Source: Ovis canadensis (Eukaryota > Chordata > Mammalia > Artiodactyla > Bovidae). From it: DNA of 64,000 nt. The first letter of the stretch is position 1. Each line of letters opens with the position of its first letter. Positions 55,401-58,400 of this stretch are shown here, one piece after another. The position numbers and the translations under genes are program-made. Below the pieces are notes generated by a model that was not told where the DNA came from, did not search any database, and saw nothing but the letters and a program-made list of their open reading frames with translations. The stretch covers positions 58,225,384 through 58,289,383 of the forward strand of contig NC_091250.1 in assembly GCF_042477335.2 (NCBI RefSeq). Direction: 5' to 3'.

Positions 55401-58400
55401 AGGAATTTAAAGTCTGAAGTTCAGATAACAACAGCGAAATGCCATGTCATCATTAGGTGGTCTGGTGTTCTGAATCCCATTTATAAACATGTCACTATTT
55501 TCTTTCCTTTATCAGCTATCCTACATCAAGTAAAGTATCTAATGTACTAGAGCTGCAATTTCAAAATTTATCACCAAAATGTCAGACATTAATAGATACC
55601 ACATGCAAAAAGTTCCCTTGGTTAAATTATGTAGAGAAACAAGGGATATTATTGGGTTGGCCAAAAAGTTCATTTGGGTTTATCCATACCACTGTGCATA
55701 AAAAGCTGAATGAATTTTTTGGCCAAATCAATACCACCTTTTAGCACATTAATGAATGTGAGATGCCCCACATAAATAAATATATTAAGACTTTGTTTAG
55801 TTCAGTGTTTTCCCCACAATACTTTTGGAATACCATGACAGAGCAAAGCTCTTCTAGAAAGTAAATGTGATACAGTAGAAAATTGCTGGATTAGACAGCT
55901 AAAGTTCTTGGGTTGTTTTCAGCCCTACATAATTTAGCTCTAAAACCTTAGAGAAATTATTTAATTTTCTTTAGGCTTCAGTGTATGACCTAATCTAGGT
56001 TTATTCTAGCTCAAAAATTCATTTTTATGTGATTCCATCACAAGAGAAACAGTTTATATAAAAGTTCTCACCTGGCTGGAAATAAAGTTTAAAAACATGT
56101 TAATCTGCAGCTAAAAACTTATTCAAAACATTATTTGCCGCTCACTCATTCTGCAAACAGTAGCTGTCAATGTCTTCCCCTAAAGGGTATCATGTGGACA
56201 GGAATATCATAGCTTGACCATGGCCCCTTTTCAAAGTCACTAAGTTTTCATGCCTCGTGTATCTTAATCATTTGGAATTTTGTTTTAAAAGTGCTAAAAT
56301 AGTCTTACATTTTCTCTAGGACATTCCCAAAGCAATTTAACAAAAGATCTGGGGAACTAAAACTCTGATGAAGAAGGATGAACAAGTGGGAGTTTGCTGT
56401 ATGACACAGGGAGCCCAAAGCCAGTGCTCTGTGACGAACTAGAAGGCTGGGGTGGGGAGGGGGTGGGAGGGGGTTTCAAGAGGGAGGGGACATATTTTCA
56501 ACATATGACTGATTCATGTTGATGTATGGCAGCAACTATCCCAATACTGTAATTACCCTCTAATTTAAAATTAAATTTAAAAAATTAATAGAATAAGAAA
56601 GATTCTACTTTCTGAACATTGTAAATTGTAAAGCATACAAAGATTTCTTCAACCAACAAATTTAAGTGGTGACTGAAAAAAAACAAAGAAGAAAGATGAA
56701 AACACACCAGTGGGGAGAAGGGAAATCCCAGGCAGCCTGAGAGATGCAGCCCAACTCACACACACCATAGATGCAGAAAAAGCTGCTTTCTCACAGGCTG
56801 GTTCTGCCCTACCCTGGTACCTGATTTCCAAGAACTAACAATCCACCTCTACTCCTCCCAACAAGTCCCCATGACAGATGGAGCATAGGTTTCTCAATGA
56901 CAATTCTGGAAATAAAAAGGTATATTTAGTTCAAATACAGCAAACATAAGTAGGCTTTAAAAATAGAGAGTCAGCTCTATCACATGACCATTTGCTGACA
57001 TACTATATGCTACAAATCCAAACCAGAAAATACCTCTTTTGATTTCTCCTCTTTGGTAAATCTTCCAAATTTCTCTATCATTTCAGCCACAAATATAACA
57101 TCCATCTTGTCCGAAAAGTTGGCTGCTTCCACAGTGTAAGCTAATAATTGTCGGGCTGTAGCCACAGCGTTGGTAAGATTGAGGGGCATCTGTATTAAGA
57201 AGGCAAAAAAGAAGCACTTAGCAAGTGAAGTGAAAGTCGCTCAGTCGTGTCCGACTCTGTGACACCATGGACTGTATAGTCCATGGAATTCTCCAGGCCA
57301 GAATATTGGAGTGGGTAACCTTTCCCTTCTCCAGGCGATCTTCCCAACCCAGGGATCGAACACAGGTCTCGCATATTGCATCTTACCTTTGCATTTCAAA
57401 ACATGGCAACTTCAAAACTCTTTATCACCGATTCACTATGACCTTCCTAAAATGCTTTTTCCAAAACTGAGAAGACAAATTTTACTGGAAACTAACTGAA
57501 GGAATTTTCTTTAACTTAGAATGAAATAAAACAATACATAAAAACACATCAGGGAGGGACTTCCCTGGTGGTCCAGTGGTTAAGACTGTGCTTCTAGTGC
57601 AGGGGATATGGGTTTGAACATGCTACAGCACGGCCAAAAGATAAAAATAAACAAAGTTAAAAGTTTAAAAAGAAAAAGAAAAATCAGGGAAGCAGCCTAC
57701 ACCATCTCTTCATTTCTATCTATCTAAATCCTATATACACTCAATTCTAATTGCCTAGTAACACCTTTCCCAAGTATTCCAGCCAGGAGGGATCAATATC
57801 TCTCCTGGAACTCCTGCCACCTGGGAGTACGATCCACTTATTTAGCACATATCTATACTGCCATGCACGGCCTGTAATGTTTTACATTTGTTTATTATTA
57901 AACACAACTCAGCACCAACCATTACAAAAAGTGTATATCAGGTGCAAAGAAGCATTTAAAAATGTGTAAAAGAAACCACCTGCCAGCTGCTTATAATCGG
58001 CTAAGGTTTTAAAAAAGACATAGAAGCAGAGATGAGAAAAGGCATACTAAAAGGACAAGCACAACAAGGCATCTCTTGTGACAAAGGGATTATACAAGGA
58101 ACTGAACAGGGGGCCTCCCAGGTGCTCCTGAAGAATGGTTGGGATTCTGTTTGGGGATACAGATGCTAAGTTACTCAAGCAAAGGCATAAAGCCAGGCCA
58201 TACCTGGAAAGGAAGAGTAATGCCAGAGAGGGCCTTGAATACTGGTTGAGAAGAACAGGTCTGATCCCGAAGACACAGTCCACGGAAGTATAGACAACAA
58301 ATCCTTACGCTTTACCAGTATTTTAAAAACTTATGTATTTGGTGTGAGCACCACGTCTTATTAGCAACCTCAGCAGATCTGAAGACTTTCCAGTTACCTG

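Larger units (their letters stand above)
46355..57033 (-). other. ADGRA3 intron, 10.7 kb
   Basis: Relatively repeat-poor. It holds four Bov-tA-type or BovB pieces, MIR fragments, a mariner hairpin and L1 tails. Nothing recognised in 46850-47615, 49310-51005, 51220-52875, 53045-54130, 54770-55650 and 55735-56395. Confidence 0.85.
57190..58397 (-). other. ADGRA3 intron, 1.2 kb
   Basis: Contains one Bov-tA SINE next to the downstream acceptor and one CHR fragment; the remainder, 57650-58397, shows nothing recognised. Confidence 0.88.
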
